From positions 62,001 through 126,000 of the forward strand of contig JBFNJI010000006.1 of the NCBI GenBank assembly GCA_040793985.1: a stretch of DNA of 64,000 nt. Direction: 5' to 3'. This stretch comes from Thiodiazotropha sp040793985. GTDB taxonomy: Bacteria > Pseudomonadota > Gammaproteobacteria > Chromatiales > Chromatiaceae. Below the pieces are notes generated by a model that did not search any database, was not told the origin of the DNA, and saw only the letters and a list, made by a program, of their open reading frames with translations. The first letter of the stretch is position 1. Every line of letters starts with the position of its first letter. Below, piece by piece: positions 56,428 to 64,000 of this stretch. Both the position numbers and the translations under genes were made by a program.

Positions 56428-58752
56428 GTGAATAAGACCCACCCCCTGTGCTACCGGGCACGACCGAATCAGGCGACGCAACAGTCTGTCCTGCCAGGGC
56501 GTTATCGCGGTTGGGTCATGGCGCTTTCCATGGCAGCCTTTACCCTTGCCTTTCTCGGCTGGTTCAACGAATCCTGGCTCTATCTCTACGAGAATCCCAT
56601 CTGGCTCAACCGCTATACCGAATATGCCATTATTCTCGCCTTCGGTATCTGGCGCATTCGTGCCGAAGAGGATCCATACACCCGCAAGCGCCTGATCATC
56701 CTGGTGACCGTGGTCACCCTGTTCTGGTGGTTCATACCCTGGCTCACCCCGGTATTCGAACCCTATGCGGGGTATGTCTGGAGTCGACCACTGTTTCCCG
56801 CGCCGCACACACCTGGAACCGTCACCTTCTTCCTCGTCCTGCTGCTGGTGCTGCTATTCGGTCGCAGGATTATCTGTGGTTTCGGCTGCCCCTGTGTCGG
56901 TATACGCGAGACCGCTGGTTTCCCTTTCCGCCGTTTCACCTTGCGCAGCGACTGGGCCTGGCGTCTGCGTCATACCAAGTGGCTCTTCTTTACTTGGTAC
57001 GTGGTGGTAATGGTGGCCACCCAGTTTCCACCAAATACCTGGACCACCACCCTGGTCGGTCTGTTTGCCCTGGTGGTGGGGCTCACCTACTTCGGTTCGT
57101 TTTTCATCATTCCCATTACCGGCAACCGCTTCTACTGCCGTTACCTCTGCCCCTACGGCTCCACATTCGGCCTGCTCAATCATGCCGGTTTCTACGGAAT
57201 AAAAATGGATATCCAGCAATGCATCGATTGTCGACGCTGCGAACAGGTTTGCGACATGGGCATCCCGGTGTGGAAACAAGGTAGGGAGAACGGCGAGGTC
57301 ACCGGTCTCGAGGACTGCATGGGGTGTGCCCGATGTGTCGTCTCCTGCCCGACCGATGCGCTGGCGATTCATGATGTGCGCAATCTGATTCGACCAGCGC
57401 TGCGCCAGGATGCCAGCCATCTGCTCAAGCGCCAACCGAATCAGCCCAAACACCGTGAAGCGATTGTCTATCGCCAGGCCGCCGAGCGTAAGCGTGACTG
57501 GAAGGATGTTGAACTACCCCTCTCCAGACATGTACTGCAGCAGCAGGCAGACCGCTGTCTGGATTGTGGCGTACCCGGCTGCCGCGGCGCCTGTCCACTG
57601 GGTAACCATATCCCCGATTGGCTGGCGGCGACCGCCAGGGGAGATTGGGAACATGCCGCAGAGCTGGTCCATGCAACCTCTCCACTGCCCGAGGTGTGCG
57701 GCACGATATGCCCGCAACAACGGCTCTGTGAAAGTGGCTGTACCCGCAGACGACTGGAAGGCGCTGTCCACATCGGATTGATAGAGAAAAGCGTTGCCGA
57801 ACAGGCGCTGGAGGCGGGTTGGCGGATGCGGGAGCCGGCAGACCGCAGTGGTATACGAGCGGCCGTCATCGGCGCCGGCCCGGCGGGACTGAGCTGTGCG
57901 GAACGCCTCAACCGCGCGGGTGTGGAGGTCACAGTCCATGATCGAGCGGAGCGGATCGGCGGTCTGCTGCAGAGTGCGGTTCCCGGTTTCAAGCTCGACA
58001 AACGCCTGCTCAAGCGCAGACAGGCCATGCTTGAAGAGGTCGGTATCCATTTCTCGCTAGGCACCCCAGTCGATGAGGTAATGCTGTGCCGACTGGTTGA
58101 TAGCCATGACGCCGTCTTTCTCGGTCTCGGCGCGCAAAAACCGAGAACAGTGGATTTGCCAGGGCAGCAGCTTGAAGGTGTCGTCCAGGCCATCGACTGG
58201 CTACCTGAGGTCAACAGCGGCAACAGCGATGCGCTGAGCGGTGAATCCCTGCTGGTCCTGGGGGGTGGTGATACCGCCATGGATTGTGCCCGCACTGCCA
58301 TCCGCCTGGGAGCAGAGGTCACTCTTGCCTATCGAGGACCGAAGCAGCGTCTGCGCGCCACGCCCAAGGAGATCCGCCTGGCGCGGGAGGAGGGAGTTGC
58401 ATTTCAATACGAGCATCAGCCCCTCGAATGTGTGGGCGGTAAAGGGGTAATTGGAGTTCGTTTCAGGACCCCGCGGGGCACTTCGCTGTTCAAAGCCGGT
58501 TGCGTCATCCTGGCCATGGGACAACAAGCCGCACCACCCCCATGGCTCTCAAGGTTCGAGATAGTCACTGAATCTGACGGCCGCATCCGGGTGGATGAGC
58601 AGGGTCGCACCACCCACCCTAAAATCTGGGCCGGCGGCGACAATAGTCACGGGCCCGATCTGGCAGTGGTCGCGATGGCGGCTGGACGCAGGGCGGCTGA
58701 GGATATCCTGGATCGCGTAACGCAACCTACCCCCCTGCGGAGAAGCACATGA
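56428..58752 (+). CDS. NapH/NosR-like polyferredoxin fused to GltD-like NAD(P)H oxidoreductase
   Basis: A 774-residue fusion. GTG 56428 is chosen because GGAG lies five bases before it; a longer frame overlaps dsrE. Residues 28-250 contain about five TM helices with the CxxxCP motifs CGFGCP (Cys150, 154) and CRYLCP (Cys237, 241), as in NapH/NosR/CcoG. Two [4Fe-4S] ferredoxin motifs follow (Cys265-275, 297-307). From about 370 the protein is GltD/DsrL-like: two further cluster motifs (Cys377-389, 424-438), FAD loop VIGAGPAGLSCAE and NAD(P)H loop VLGGGDTAMDCA. It would move electrons between NAD(P)H and the membrane or periplasm. Direction is unknown. Confidence 0.88.
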   Translation: MNKTHPLCYRARPNQATQQSVLPGRYRGWVMALSMAAFTLAFLGWFNESWLYLYENPIWLNRYTEYAIILAFGIWRIRAEEDPYTRKRLIILVTVVTLFWWFIPWLTPVFEPYAGYVWSRPLFPAPHTPGTVTFFLVLLLVLLFGRRIICGFGCPCVGIRETAGFPFRRFTLRSDWAWRLRHTKWLFFTWYVVVMVATQFPPNTWTTTLVGLFALVVGLTYFGSFFIIPITGNRFYCRYLCPYGSTFGLLNHAGFYGIKMDIQQCIDCRRCEQVCDMGIPVWKQGRENGEVTGLEDCMGCARCVVSCPTDALAIHDVRNLIRPALRQDASHLLKRQPNQPKHREAIVYRQAAERKRDWKDVELPLSRHVLQQQADRCLDCGVPGCRGACPLGNHIPDWLAATARGDWEHAAELVHATSPLPEVCGTICPQQRLCESGCTRRRLEGAVHIGLIEKSVAEQALEAGWRMREPADRSGIRAAVIGAGPAGLSCAERLNRAGVEVTVHDRAERIGGLLQSAVPGFKLDKRLLKRRQAMLEEVGIHFSLGTPVDEVMLCRLVDSHDAVFLGLGAQKPRTVDLPGQQLEGVVQAIDWLPEVNSGNSDALSGESLLVLGGGDTAMDCARTAIRLGAEVTLAYRGPKQRLRATPKEIRLAREEGVAFQYEHQPLECVGGKGVIGVRFRTPRGTSLFKAGCVILAMGQQAAPPPWLSRFEIVTESDGRIRVDEQGRTTHPKIWAGGDNSHGPDLAVVAMAAGRRAAEDILDRVTQPTPLRRST

Positions 58753-59252
58753 AGCAGCCGGTGGTCCTGCTGATACTGCTGCTGATGCCAATACCAGTTG
58801 TGGCCAATCACACCTGGGCAGAAATCGACCTCTGTGAAGTCTACAAGGATCAGCTGCCACCCGGTTTGACAGCGGCGCAACTGCCGGAGGCCGGCTCATC
58901 CGGCGCGGTTCTTCTCAATCGATATTGTACCCAATGCCACAACCTGCCTGGACCTGATCGTCACACAGCTGCCGAATGGCATGAGTTGGCGACAAGGATG
59001 TTCAATTTGATGGATGTTGCACATCGATTTGGCGGGTTGATGGGCAGCGTGGAATCGTTGCGGCCACAACAGCGCGCAACTCTCCTGGCCTACCTGCTGC
59101 GTAACGCCGGAGACGGGAGTATCACGCCCGGATCCGACGCAATCCGAACGGATGACACACCTATCTTGGTGCGCCTCCATAGCCTGCTCCCCTTGCTGTT
59201 ACTCGCCGGCCTGGGTCTGATGCGTTGGTGGCGTAAAGAGAGCATCGAGTGA
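58749..59252 (+). CDS. Membrane-anchored monoheme cytochrome c
   Basis: A 167-residue cytochrome with a signal peptide ending in VVA, one heme site YCTQCHNLPG and a C-terminal TM helix (LHSLLPLLLLAGLGLMRWWRK) facing the periplasm. Its start overlaps the fusion gene's stop (ATGA). Met residues in ATRMFNLMDV may supply the sixth ligand. It is well placed to shuttle electrons between the membrane fusion protein and the multiheme cytochromes. Confidence 0.85.
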   Translation: MKQPVVLLILLLMPIPVVANHTWAEIDLCEVYKDQLPPGLTAAQLPEAGSSGAVLLNRYCTQCHNLPGPDRHTAAEWHELATRMFNLMDVAHRFGGLMGSVESLRPQQRATLLAYLLRNAGDGSITPGSDAIRTDDTPILVRLHSLLPLLLLAGLGLMRWWRKESIE

Positions 59253-59256
59253 CGCC

Positions 59257-60597
59257 ATGGGTTACCGAACGATCATAGCGACGCTCTTACTAACTGCCTT
59301 GCTTGTCGTGTCTGTAAGTGCCGGATATCTCCATTGGAGCAAGGGAGGCAGTGGTTCCGGTCTCTATTCGCGTTACTGGTCGCCTGAGACGGTGCAGGGC
59401 TACTGGGATCCGGACAACTTCTACCAGCCGCAGGAGTCGATCGCAGGCATCTTCGACGCCACCCTCTGTATCCAGTGCCACGAAGGCATCACGCCCGGCA
59501 TTGTCAATGACTGGCGGGCCAGCCGCCATGCCCTGTCCGACGAACCGGTCTACTGTAACGACTGTCATGGCAGCGACCATCAACGACTGCACCTGCCCAC
59601 ACCGCGTATCTGCGGCGGCTGTCACGAAAAACAGCATGGCGAATTCCGCGATGAGGCACGTTACGGTTTCCCCAGTCACGTGCTGGCCATGGAACGGGCA
59701 GTGGACGCACCCCACTTTGCCGACAAACCGAAGGCCGAAGTCCAATCCTGCGTGCAGTGTCACTCAGTGGCCACCAAGTGCGACTCCTGCCATACCCGGC
59801 ACCGTTTCAGCGCCACCGAGGCACGCCGTCCCGAGGCCTGTATCACCTGCCACTCAGGCCCGCCCCACCCGGATGATGAAAGCTACTTTGGCTCCGCGCA
59901 TGGCAAGATCTACCTCACCGAAGGTAAGGATTGGGACTGGTCTAAAAAACTGGCGAAAGGCAACTACCGGGCTCCAACCTGTGCTTACTGTCACATGGAT
60001 GAGGGGCGTCATCAGGTGGCAGACAAGTCGCTTTGGAAATTCGGCCTGCGGGAAATCAACCCTCACACTTCAAAGAACAGACTATTACGTGAACAGTGGA
60101 TTGATCTGTGCAGTGACTGCCATGAGGCACAAAATGCCGAACGGTGGTTGAGTGAATTGGACAGGGAACGCAAATCGGCCTGGGCCAAACTCTATCGGGC
60201 TGAGGATCTACTCAAGGATCTGCGTAGCAACGACCTGTTGCGTCCCGCTGCCGATGAACGCCCCGACTACCCGATGGGCGGTTTCTGGTCCATGGAACGC
60301 ATCGGTTTCTATGAAGGTCAGGCCTCGGCCTTCTACAATGTATCTGCGATAGAGCGCGACTATTTTGAAATGTGGTACTTCGATAACTTGGGTGCCTACA
60401 AATCGGCGGCTCACGGAAACCAGCGTGGTGTCGAGGAGGGCCACCGGCAAATGGCAGCCGCGCTACAACGCATTGAAATCAAGGCTCAATCCATGCGCCA
60501 GTTTTCACAAACTAAACAAGGCTTGGTTACCAAGCCGGCAGTGACGGATCTCTGGATGAAAGGTGGGTATACCGAATTCAACAGGACAAACAACTGA
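59257..60597 (+). CDS. Octaheme cytochrome c, HAO-family-like
   Basis: A 446-residue periplasmic cytochrome anchored by an N-terminal helix (TIIATLLLTALLVVSVSA). Eight CxxCH sites are at Cys71, 100, 119, 165, 175, 195, 242 and 285. The C-terminal 150 residues are helical and end in ERDYFEMWYFDNLGAYKSAAHGN, resembling the C-terminal domain of hydroxylamine oxidoreductase-family octahemes. That family oxidises or reduces small N or S compounds (hydroxylamine, nitrite, tetrathionate). Substrate cannot be deduced. Surrounding sulfur genes favour a sulfur species; no ammonia-oxidation genes are seen. Confidence 0.88.
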   Translation: MGYRTIIATLLLTALLVVSVSAGYLHWSKGGSGSGLYSRYWSPETVQGYWDPDNFYQPQESIAGIFDATLCIQCHEGITPGIVNDWRASRHALSDEPVYCNDCHGSDHQRLHLPTPRICGGCHEKQHGEFRDEARYGFPSHVLAMERAVDAPHFADKPKAEVQSCVQCHSVATKCDSCHTRHRFSATEARRPEACITCHSGPPHPDDESYFGSAHGKIYLTEGKDWDWSKKLAKGNYRAPTCAYCHMDEGRHQVADKSLWKFGLREINPHTSKNRLLREQWIDLCSDCHEAQNAERWLSELDRERKSAWAKLYRAEDLLKDLRSNDLLRPAADERPDYPMGGFWSMERIGFYEGQASAFYNVSAIERDYFEMWYFDNLGAYKSAAHGNQRGVEEGHRQMAAALQRIEIKAQSMRQFSQTKQGLVTKPAVTDLWMKGGYTEFNRTNN

Positions 60598-61400
60598 TGC
60601 GGAACATCGATTTAATTCAAATGAGATTCGGCATGGTCTCAGTATGCTTGATATGTCTCTGGATGCATCCGGCGATAGCTGAAACCGAAGTTGAAAACGG
60701 TCCGTTCAACAATAGTCAATGCATCAATTGTCACAGCGAACGCAATCCGCAATTGATAACGCAGTGGCAAGCGGGACCCCATGCAGCGTCCCCGGATGTC
60801 GGTTGCAACAGTTGCCATGGAGCACTCCATCAAGGCTCGAACAACAAGGCAAGGGGAGACCATACCTGTATCGGCTGTCACGAAGGTTCCGCCAGTCACA
60901 GTTACACCACGTCCAAGCATGGTGTCATCACTCGTCTTGAGGAGGAGGGACAGGACAGGGAACAACCCCTGCAGCGAGGCAACTATCGTGCTCCCGGTTG
61001 CAGCTACTGCCATCTTCACGACAGCAATCACAACGACTCCATGTCACAGTCCTCCGGACCGGAGATGCGCCACTGGGTCTGTTCCGGTTGCCACAGTCCC
61101 CGCTTTGTACGCGAGCAATTGGCGAATGGCAAGCAGCAGCTGAAGATCGCCGACCTCAAGGTTGCCGAGGGTGAGGCACTGATAGCTGCTGCCGCGGACA
61201 ATATGAGCCATCATCTGGAGATTCTTCGACAGCGCCTTCTCCAACATAGGCAAAATATCCTCTATGGCGTAGGTCATCAATCACCGGATTATCAATGGTG
61301 GCATGGTCAGCCGGCATTGGATGGAGATCTGATACGAATTCGGGATAGCCTGTTGCAAATCCAGCAACGGCAGCGAGTGACAACGGATCACAAAGAATGA
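60597..61400 (+). CDS. Pentaheme cytochrome c, paralogue of octaheme neighbour
   Basis: A 267-residue exported cytochrome with five CxxCH sites (Cys42, 70, 91, 135, 162). It shares local sequence with the octaheme protein: CINCHSE/CIQCHEG, CNSCHGALHQ/CNDCHGSDHQ, GNYRAPGCSYCH/GNYRAPTCAYCH. Three hemes of the middle group are absent, and the C-terminal domain is shorter. It starts on the stop of the octaheme gene (TGATG). It probably works as an electron-transfer or structural subunit. Confidence 0.85.
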   Translation: MRNIDLIQMRFGMVSVCLICLWMHPAIAETEVENGPFNNSQCINCHSERNPQLITQWQAGPHAASPDVGCNSCHGALHQGSNNKARGDHTCIGCHEGSASHSYTTSKHGVITRLEEEGQDREQPLQRGNYRAPGCSYCHLHDSNHNDSMSQSSGPEMRHWVCSGCHSPRFVREQLANGKQQLKIADLKVAEGEALIAAAADNMSHHLEILRQRLLQHRQNILYGVGHQSPDYQWWHGQPALDGDLIRIRDSLLQIQQRQRVTTDHKE

Positions 61401-61768
61401 AACAGATATCGCGCCATTACAGGTCCATGTTCACCACTCTGCTGTTGACCCTATGCTGGCAAGGTTCTGTGCTTGCGGTCACCCTGTCGGGCATAGTGAT
61501 GGAGGAAGCGACCGCCCTCGCGGATGTTGAAGTAATGCTTGTGAACAAGCATAACGGTGTTGTCGTAGATCGAGGTTACACCGACGCGGATGGTGCATTT
61601 AGATTCACCGTGAAACCGGGAATCTACGACGTCGGCGCGTTTAAATTCGAATACGTCACTGACTGGAACAGGGGTATTTCCATACAGGGCGAGAATACCT
61701 CGATAGAGATCGAGTTGGAACCGGCGGCGTTTTCCGAGGCGGCCCCATCCTCAGTCGATTGTGAATAG
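61397..61768 (+). CDS. Small exported carboxypeptidase-regulatory-like protein
   Basis: A 123-residue exported protein with signal peptide ending in SVLA. The mature part is a beta-sandwich of the carboxypeptidase regulatory/Cna-B type: VTLSGIVMEEATALADVEVM and VVDRGYTDADGAFRFTVKPG, ending in an unpaired Cys (SVDCE). It overlaps the pentaheme stop by four bases and is the last gene of the operon. A binding or scaffold role is likely. Confidence 0.75.
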   Translation: MKQISRHYRSMFTTLLLTLCWQGSVLAVTLSGIVMEEATALADVEVMLVNKHNGVVVDRGYTDADGAFRFTVKPGIYDVGAFKFEYVTDWNRGISIQGENTSIEIELEPAAFSEAAPSSVDCE

Positions 61769-61849
61769 AGCTTGGAAAATACATTACTGCAACCAGTAAG
61801 TTTCGCCGATTCGAGCTTTATGGCTATACAACGTCAGTTTCTAGTATTG

Positions 61850-62446
61850 TCAAAAGTGCCAAAATATCCCTCTTCGATGTATGACCAATATGATGAAAAT
61901 GAGACAGACACCCGCTATAACCGCGGGGAAGAGCAGTGTCGCAATTGAGTAATTCTCCAGCGCCGCGATAACCAGAAGATTACGCACCACGAAGAGTGCA
62001 AAAAAGGTCAAATCCTCATCGTAAGGGTGAGCGAACGCCTTTCTGATAGTCGGACCGAAACCGATCACATCGATAACGGTCAACAGAATGACGGCCCATG
62101 TGGGATCCGAGGTGACATACCAGAGAGGCAAGGATGCCATGGCTGCCGCGAAAAAGGACCAATCAAGCCTTGTGATGGTGATGTCCGATGCCTTGAGATA
62201 GGCGAGAAAGGCAATGATGAGAGTAATCACACCTGATATGCCGATGGGCCAGGCGCCTATTCCACCGCCATCTTCAAGCTGGGCTAAAAATACAATAAAG
62301 GTTGTGCTGCCCCAGATAATCCATGAGAAGACATGGGGCTTAGTCCGCCCACTGAGTATGGAGCGTATATAGGGCAAAAAGGCGATAAAGGTTATCGCAA
62401 CCGCCAACCCGCTGAATAACTCTTTAACCACATTCCAGGAGTCCAC
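61850..62446 (-). CDS. PQ-loop-like multi-TM membrane protein
   Basis: A 198-residue integral membrane protein with about seven hydrophobic helices. FLPYIRSILSGRTKPHVFSW resembles the PQ-loop repeat of small transporters, and GFGPTIRKAFAHPYDED resembles a second, weaker repeat. The start GTG at 62446 lacks a good ribosome-binding site; a palindromic element abuts it, so the original 5' region may have been altered. Function unknown. Confidence 0.6.
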   Translation of the reverse strand: MDSWNVVKELFSGLAVAITFIAFLPYIRSILSGRTKPHVFSWIIWGSTTFIVFLAQLEDGGGIGAWPIGISGVITLIIAFLAYLKASDITITRLDWSFFAAAMASLPLWYVTSDPTWAVILLTVIDVIGFGPTIRKAFAHPYDEDLTFFALFVVRNLLVIAALENYSIATLLFPAVIAGVCLIFIILVIHRRGIFWHF

Positions 62447-62589
62447 AAATGAACGCGTATGAACGCGAATATCTATTTCATGTGTAGGGTGCGGCTTGCC
62501 GCACGATTATGCAAGCATCAACACAGAGGTGCGAATATGGTTTATACGGTGCGGCAAGCCGCACCCTACGTAATAGTTGCGTTCATTTG
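62446..62589. repeat. Nested palindromic REP pair (BIME-like)
   Basis: Two copies of a REP-like unit lie in inverted orientation at 62484-62504 and 62549-62569. Each consists of GTAGG plus the hairpin GTGCGGC-TT-GCCGCAC; the foot GTAG matches REP elements mobilised by RAYT transposases. Outside them an 11-bp inverted repeat (CAAATGAACGC at 62446-62456 and its complement at 62579-62589) frames the unit. It lies between soxB and the membrane protein gene, both leftward, and may act as terminator or mRNA stabiliser. Confidence 0.75.
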
Positions 62590-62598
62590 CGGGCTTTT

Positions 62599-64000
62599 TC
62601 ATCCAGGATAGTCGGCCAGCCCCGGATTATCCTTCACACCGACGAGTTTCGGGGTGTTGAGTTTCTTGATCTTGATTGTCTTCTGATCGCGCAGATATTT
62701 AGCCACGGTGTCCCAGATCGGCTCGCCGGGGGCCTTGGAGCCTACCGTGGCCCAGCCGGAGACCACATAGTTTTTGTCCGCCTCGATCTTGGTGCCGTCA
62801 TTCAGGGTCATGTTGGTTATCCGTTTACCGAAACCGGCGCCGGGTTCGCAGACATAGTCGAGGCCGCCAACCCGCACCATGTCACCGCCCTGTTGATAGT
62901 AGGGATCCTTGTTGAAGAGGTTGTCACCGACATCCTCGAGTATCGCCTTGATATCACTGCCCTTCATCTCCCGTCGATAGGTCTCGGGGTAGGTGATGCA
63001 GGTCTGATCCATGACATTGTCCATGGTAATGGTCTGGCCAGGCAGCACCGTGGTGCCCCAGCGGAAACCGGGTGAGAGGGAGATCTGGGCGTCGTTCACC
63101 GTGGTTAGGGCATCGCAGATCACCTGGTCGAAGGTGCCGTTGAAGTTGCCGCGGCGAAACAGGGTCTCCTCGGCGACCGCCAGTTTCTCATCCAGCTTCG
63201 CCTTGTAGGGTGCGCGCACCTCGTCGATATAGGCCTGCATCTCCTTGTCAGCCGGCAGCAGGTTGGAGAAGACGGGCAGCAGGCGATAGCGGAAATCCCG
63301 CAGCTTGCCACCTTTGACATCGAGGTCCATGACACCGAGGAATTTGCCGTTGGAACCGGCGTTTGTGACCAGGGTCTTGCCGCCGGGATTCTTCACCAGT
63401 GTGGGTGCGGGCATGCCGTCATGGGTATGACCGCCGAAGATGACGTCGATGCCGGAGACCCGGGAGGCCATCTTCAGATCCACATCCATGCCGTTGTGGG
63501 AGATCACCACCACCAGGTCTGGCTTCTCGTTGTCACGGACCGTATCCACCACGCCCTGCATCAGTTCATCCTGGATGCCGAAGGTCCAGTCGGGGATAAA
63601 ACGCTGTGGATTGGCGATGGGGGTATAGGGAAAGGCCTGGCCGATCACCGCCACCCGGGCGCCGCCCACCTGTTTGATCACGTAGGGTTTGAAGGCGTTG
63701 CCCTCATCCTCGTTGAAGCCCTCGAAATCTGCGAATTTGTAGTCGAAGAGCGCCTCTTCGCGGACCATCACGTTCTGCGCCACGAAATCGCCCTTGAAGT
63801 CGGCGATGTTGGAAACCACTTCCTCGTCCAGGTAGGTGAACTCCCAGTGCCCGGTCATGACATCGACACCCAGCCGGTTACAGGCGCCAACCATATCCTT
63901 GCCGCGGGTCCAGTAGGCGGTGCCCGAACCCTGCCAGGTATCACCGCCGTCGAGAAGCAGGCTGTTGCCCGGGCCCCTGGCGTCGCGAATGCGTTGCACC
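62599..64000 (-). CDS. soxB: Thiosulfohydrolase SoxB, 5' end beyond window
   Basis: The C-terminal 466 residues of SoxB, a periplasmic di-manganese hydrolase that releases sulfate from SoxYZ-bound thiosulfate. Metal- and substrate-binding motifs include LLLDGGDTWQGSGTAYWTRG, MTGHWEFTY, VVISHNGMDVD and IFGGHTHDGMPAP; the 5'-nucleotidase C-terminal domain runs from about ETLFRRGNFNGT to DQTCITYPETYRREM and GDNLFNKDPYYQQGG. The signal peptide and first ~100 residues are off the right edge. No other sox genes are in the window. Confidence 0.95.
   Translation of the reverse strand, partial: VQRIRDARGPGNSLLLDGGDTWQGSGTAYWTRGKDMVGACNRLGVDVMTGHWEFTYLDEEVVSNIADFKGDFVAQNVMVREEALFDYKFADFEGFNEDEGNAFKPYVIKQVGGARVAVIGQAFPYTPIANPQRFIPDWTFGIQDELMQGVVDTVRDNEKPDLVVVISHNGMDVDLKMASRVSGIDVIFGGHTHDGMPAPTLVKNPGGKTLVTNAGSNGKFLGVMDLDVKGGKLRDFRYRLLPVFSNLLPADKEMQAYIDEVRAPYKAKLDEKLAVAEETLFRRGNFNGTFDQVICDALTTVNDAQISLSPGFRWGTTVLPGQTITMDNVMDQTCITYPETYRREMKGSDIKAILEDVGDNLFNKDPYYQQGGDMVRVGGLDYVCEPGAGFGKRITNMTLNDGTKIEADKNYVVSGWATVGSKAPGEPIWDTVAKYLRDQKTIKIKKLNTPKLVGVKDNPGLADYPG

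Noticed and set aside
59257..60597. Ammonia oxidation (true hydroxylamine oxidoreductase)
   Set aside because: Only family resemblance by heme number and C-terminal domain; no amo genes, c554 or cM552 partners, and sulfur-type neighbours.
1..64000. CRISPR arrays, tRNA or rRNA genes, transposases
   Set aside because: None was recognised on either strand in the intergenic regions read.

Overview
The window looks like the chromosome of a sulfur-oxidising, facultatively chemolithotrophic gammaproteobacterium, most plausibly a Chromatiales/Sedimenticolaceae-type organism. This rests on gene content only: a soxB gene cut by the right edge, a DsrE-family protein, many periplasmic c-type cytochromes, an oxygen-tolerant uptake [NiFe]-hydrogenase, a lanthanide-type PQQ alcohol dehydrogenase cluster, GTP-dependent PEP carboxykinase and a molybdate importer. 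No rRNA, tRNA, CRISPR array, prophage or insertion-sequence transposase was seen. Genus placement is inference.

Layout. 1-3508: a diheme cytochrome c leaving by the left edge, then a tightly overlapping four-gene operon with a MotA/TolQ/ExbB-type proton channel, an ExbD/MotB-like partner, a membrane protein and a lipoprotein. 3626-4406: a beta-barrel-like gene broken by two frameshifts and a stop. 4612-10813: a complete quinoprotein alcohol oxidation cassette (Ln-type dehydrogenase, PedF-like cytochrome, XoxJ-like binding protein, SoxYZ-like carrier, zinc hydrolase, CxxxCW rhodanese-like protein) behind a sigma-54 promoter. 11120-19785: an FAD oxidoreductase, an AcoR-like sigma-54 activator, an ABC importer and a porin that also has a sigma-54 promoter and its own terminator. 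19814-23770: a secreted protein, an M28 peptidase, a histidine-phosphatase homologue lacking its catalytic His, a coiled-coil protein and an AcuI-type reductase. 23831-27892: a hydrogenase operon (hupS-hupL-small membrane protein-hupC) bounded by a sigma-54 promoter and a strong terminator. 28296-38931: signalling and housekeeping genes (binding protein plus PAS/GGDEF/EAL, nrdJ, pcm, pckG, deacetylase). 39084-45780: dsbB, a nonsense-broken NifX-like gene, a porin, sixA, modABC and a PilZ protein. 45798-53802: a GNAT, fabF/tetR, a Cpx-like two-component system with a Spy/CpxP-like protein, a C_GCAxxG/dUTPase fusion and qor.

54450-61768 is the most unusual region. A divergently transcribed ArsR-rhodanese repressor and a perfect 20-bp palindrome precede an operon encoding a sterol-desaturase-like enzyme, a DsrE protein, a single polypeptide joining a NapH/NosR-like membrane polyferredoxin to a GltD-like NAD(P)H/FAD module, a monoheme cytochrome, an octaheme HAO-family-like cytochrome, a pentaheme paralogue lacking three of those hemes, and a small secreted beta-sandwich protein. 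It reads as a dedicated electron conduit between cytoplasmic NAD(P)(H) and a periplasmic multiheme enzyme, probably under sulfur-linked control. A nested palindromic REP pair lies between a PQ-loop-like membrane protein and soxB at the right end.

Working together: the alcohol and hydrogenase modules appear to be sigma-54-controlled supplementary electron sources, delivering electrons through periplasmic cytochromes or the membrane b-type cytochrome, alongside Sox thiosulfate oxidation. Start codons were chosen from Shine-Dalgarno spacing and signal-peptide position where the longest open frame was implausible.
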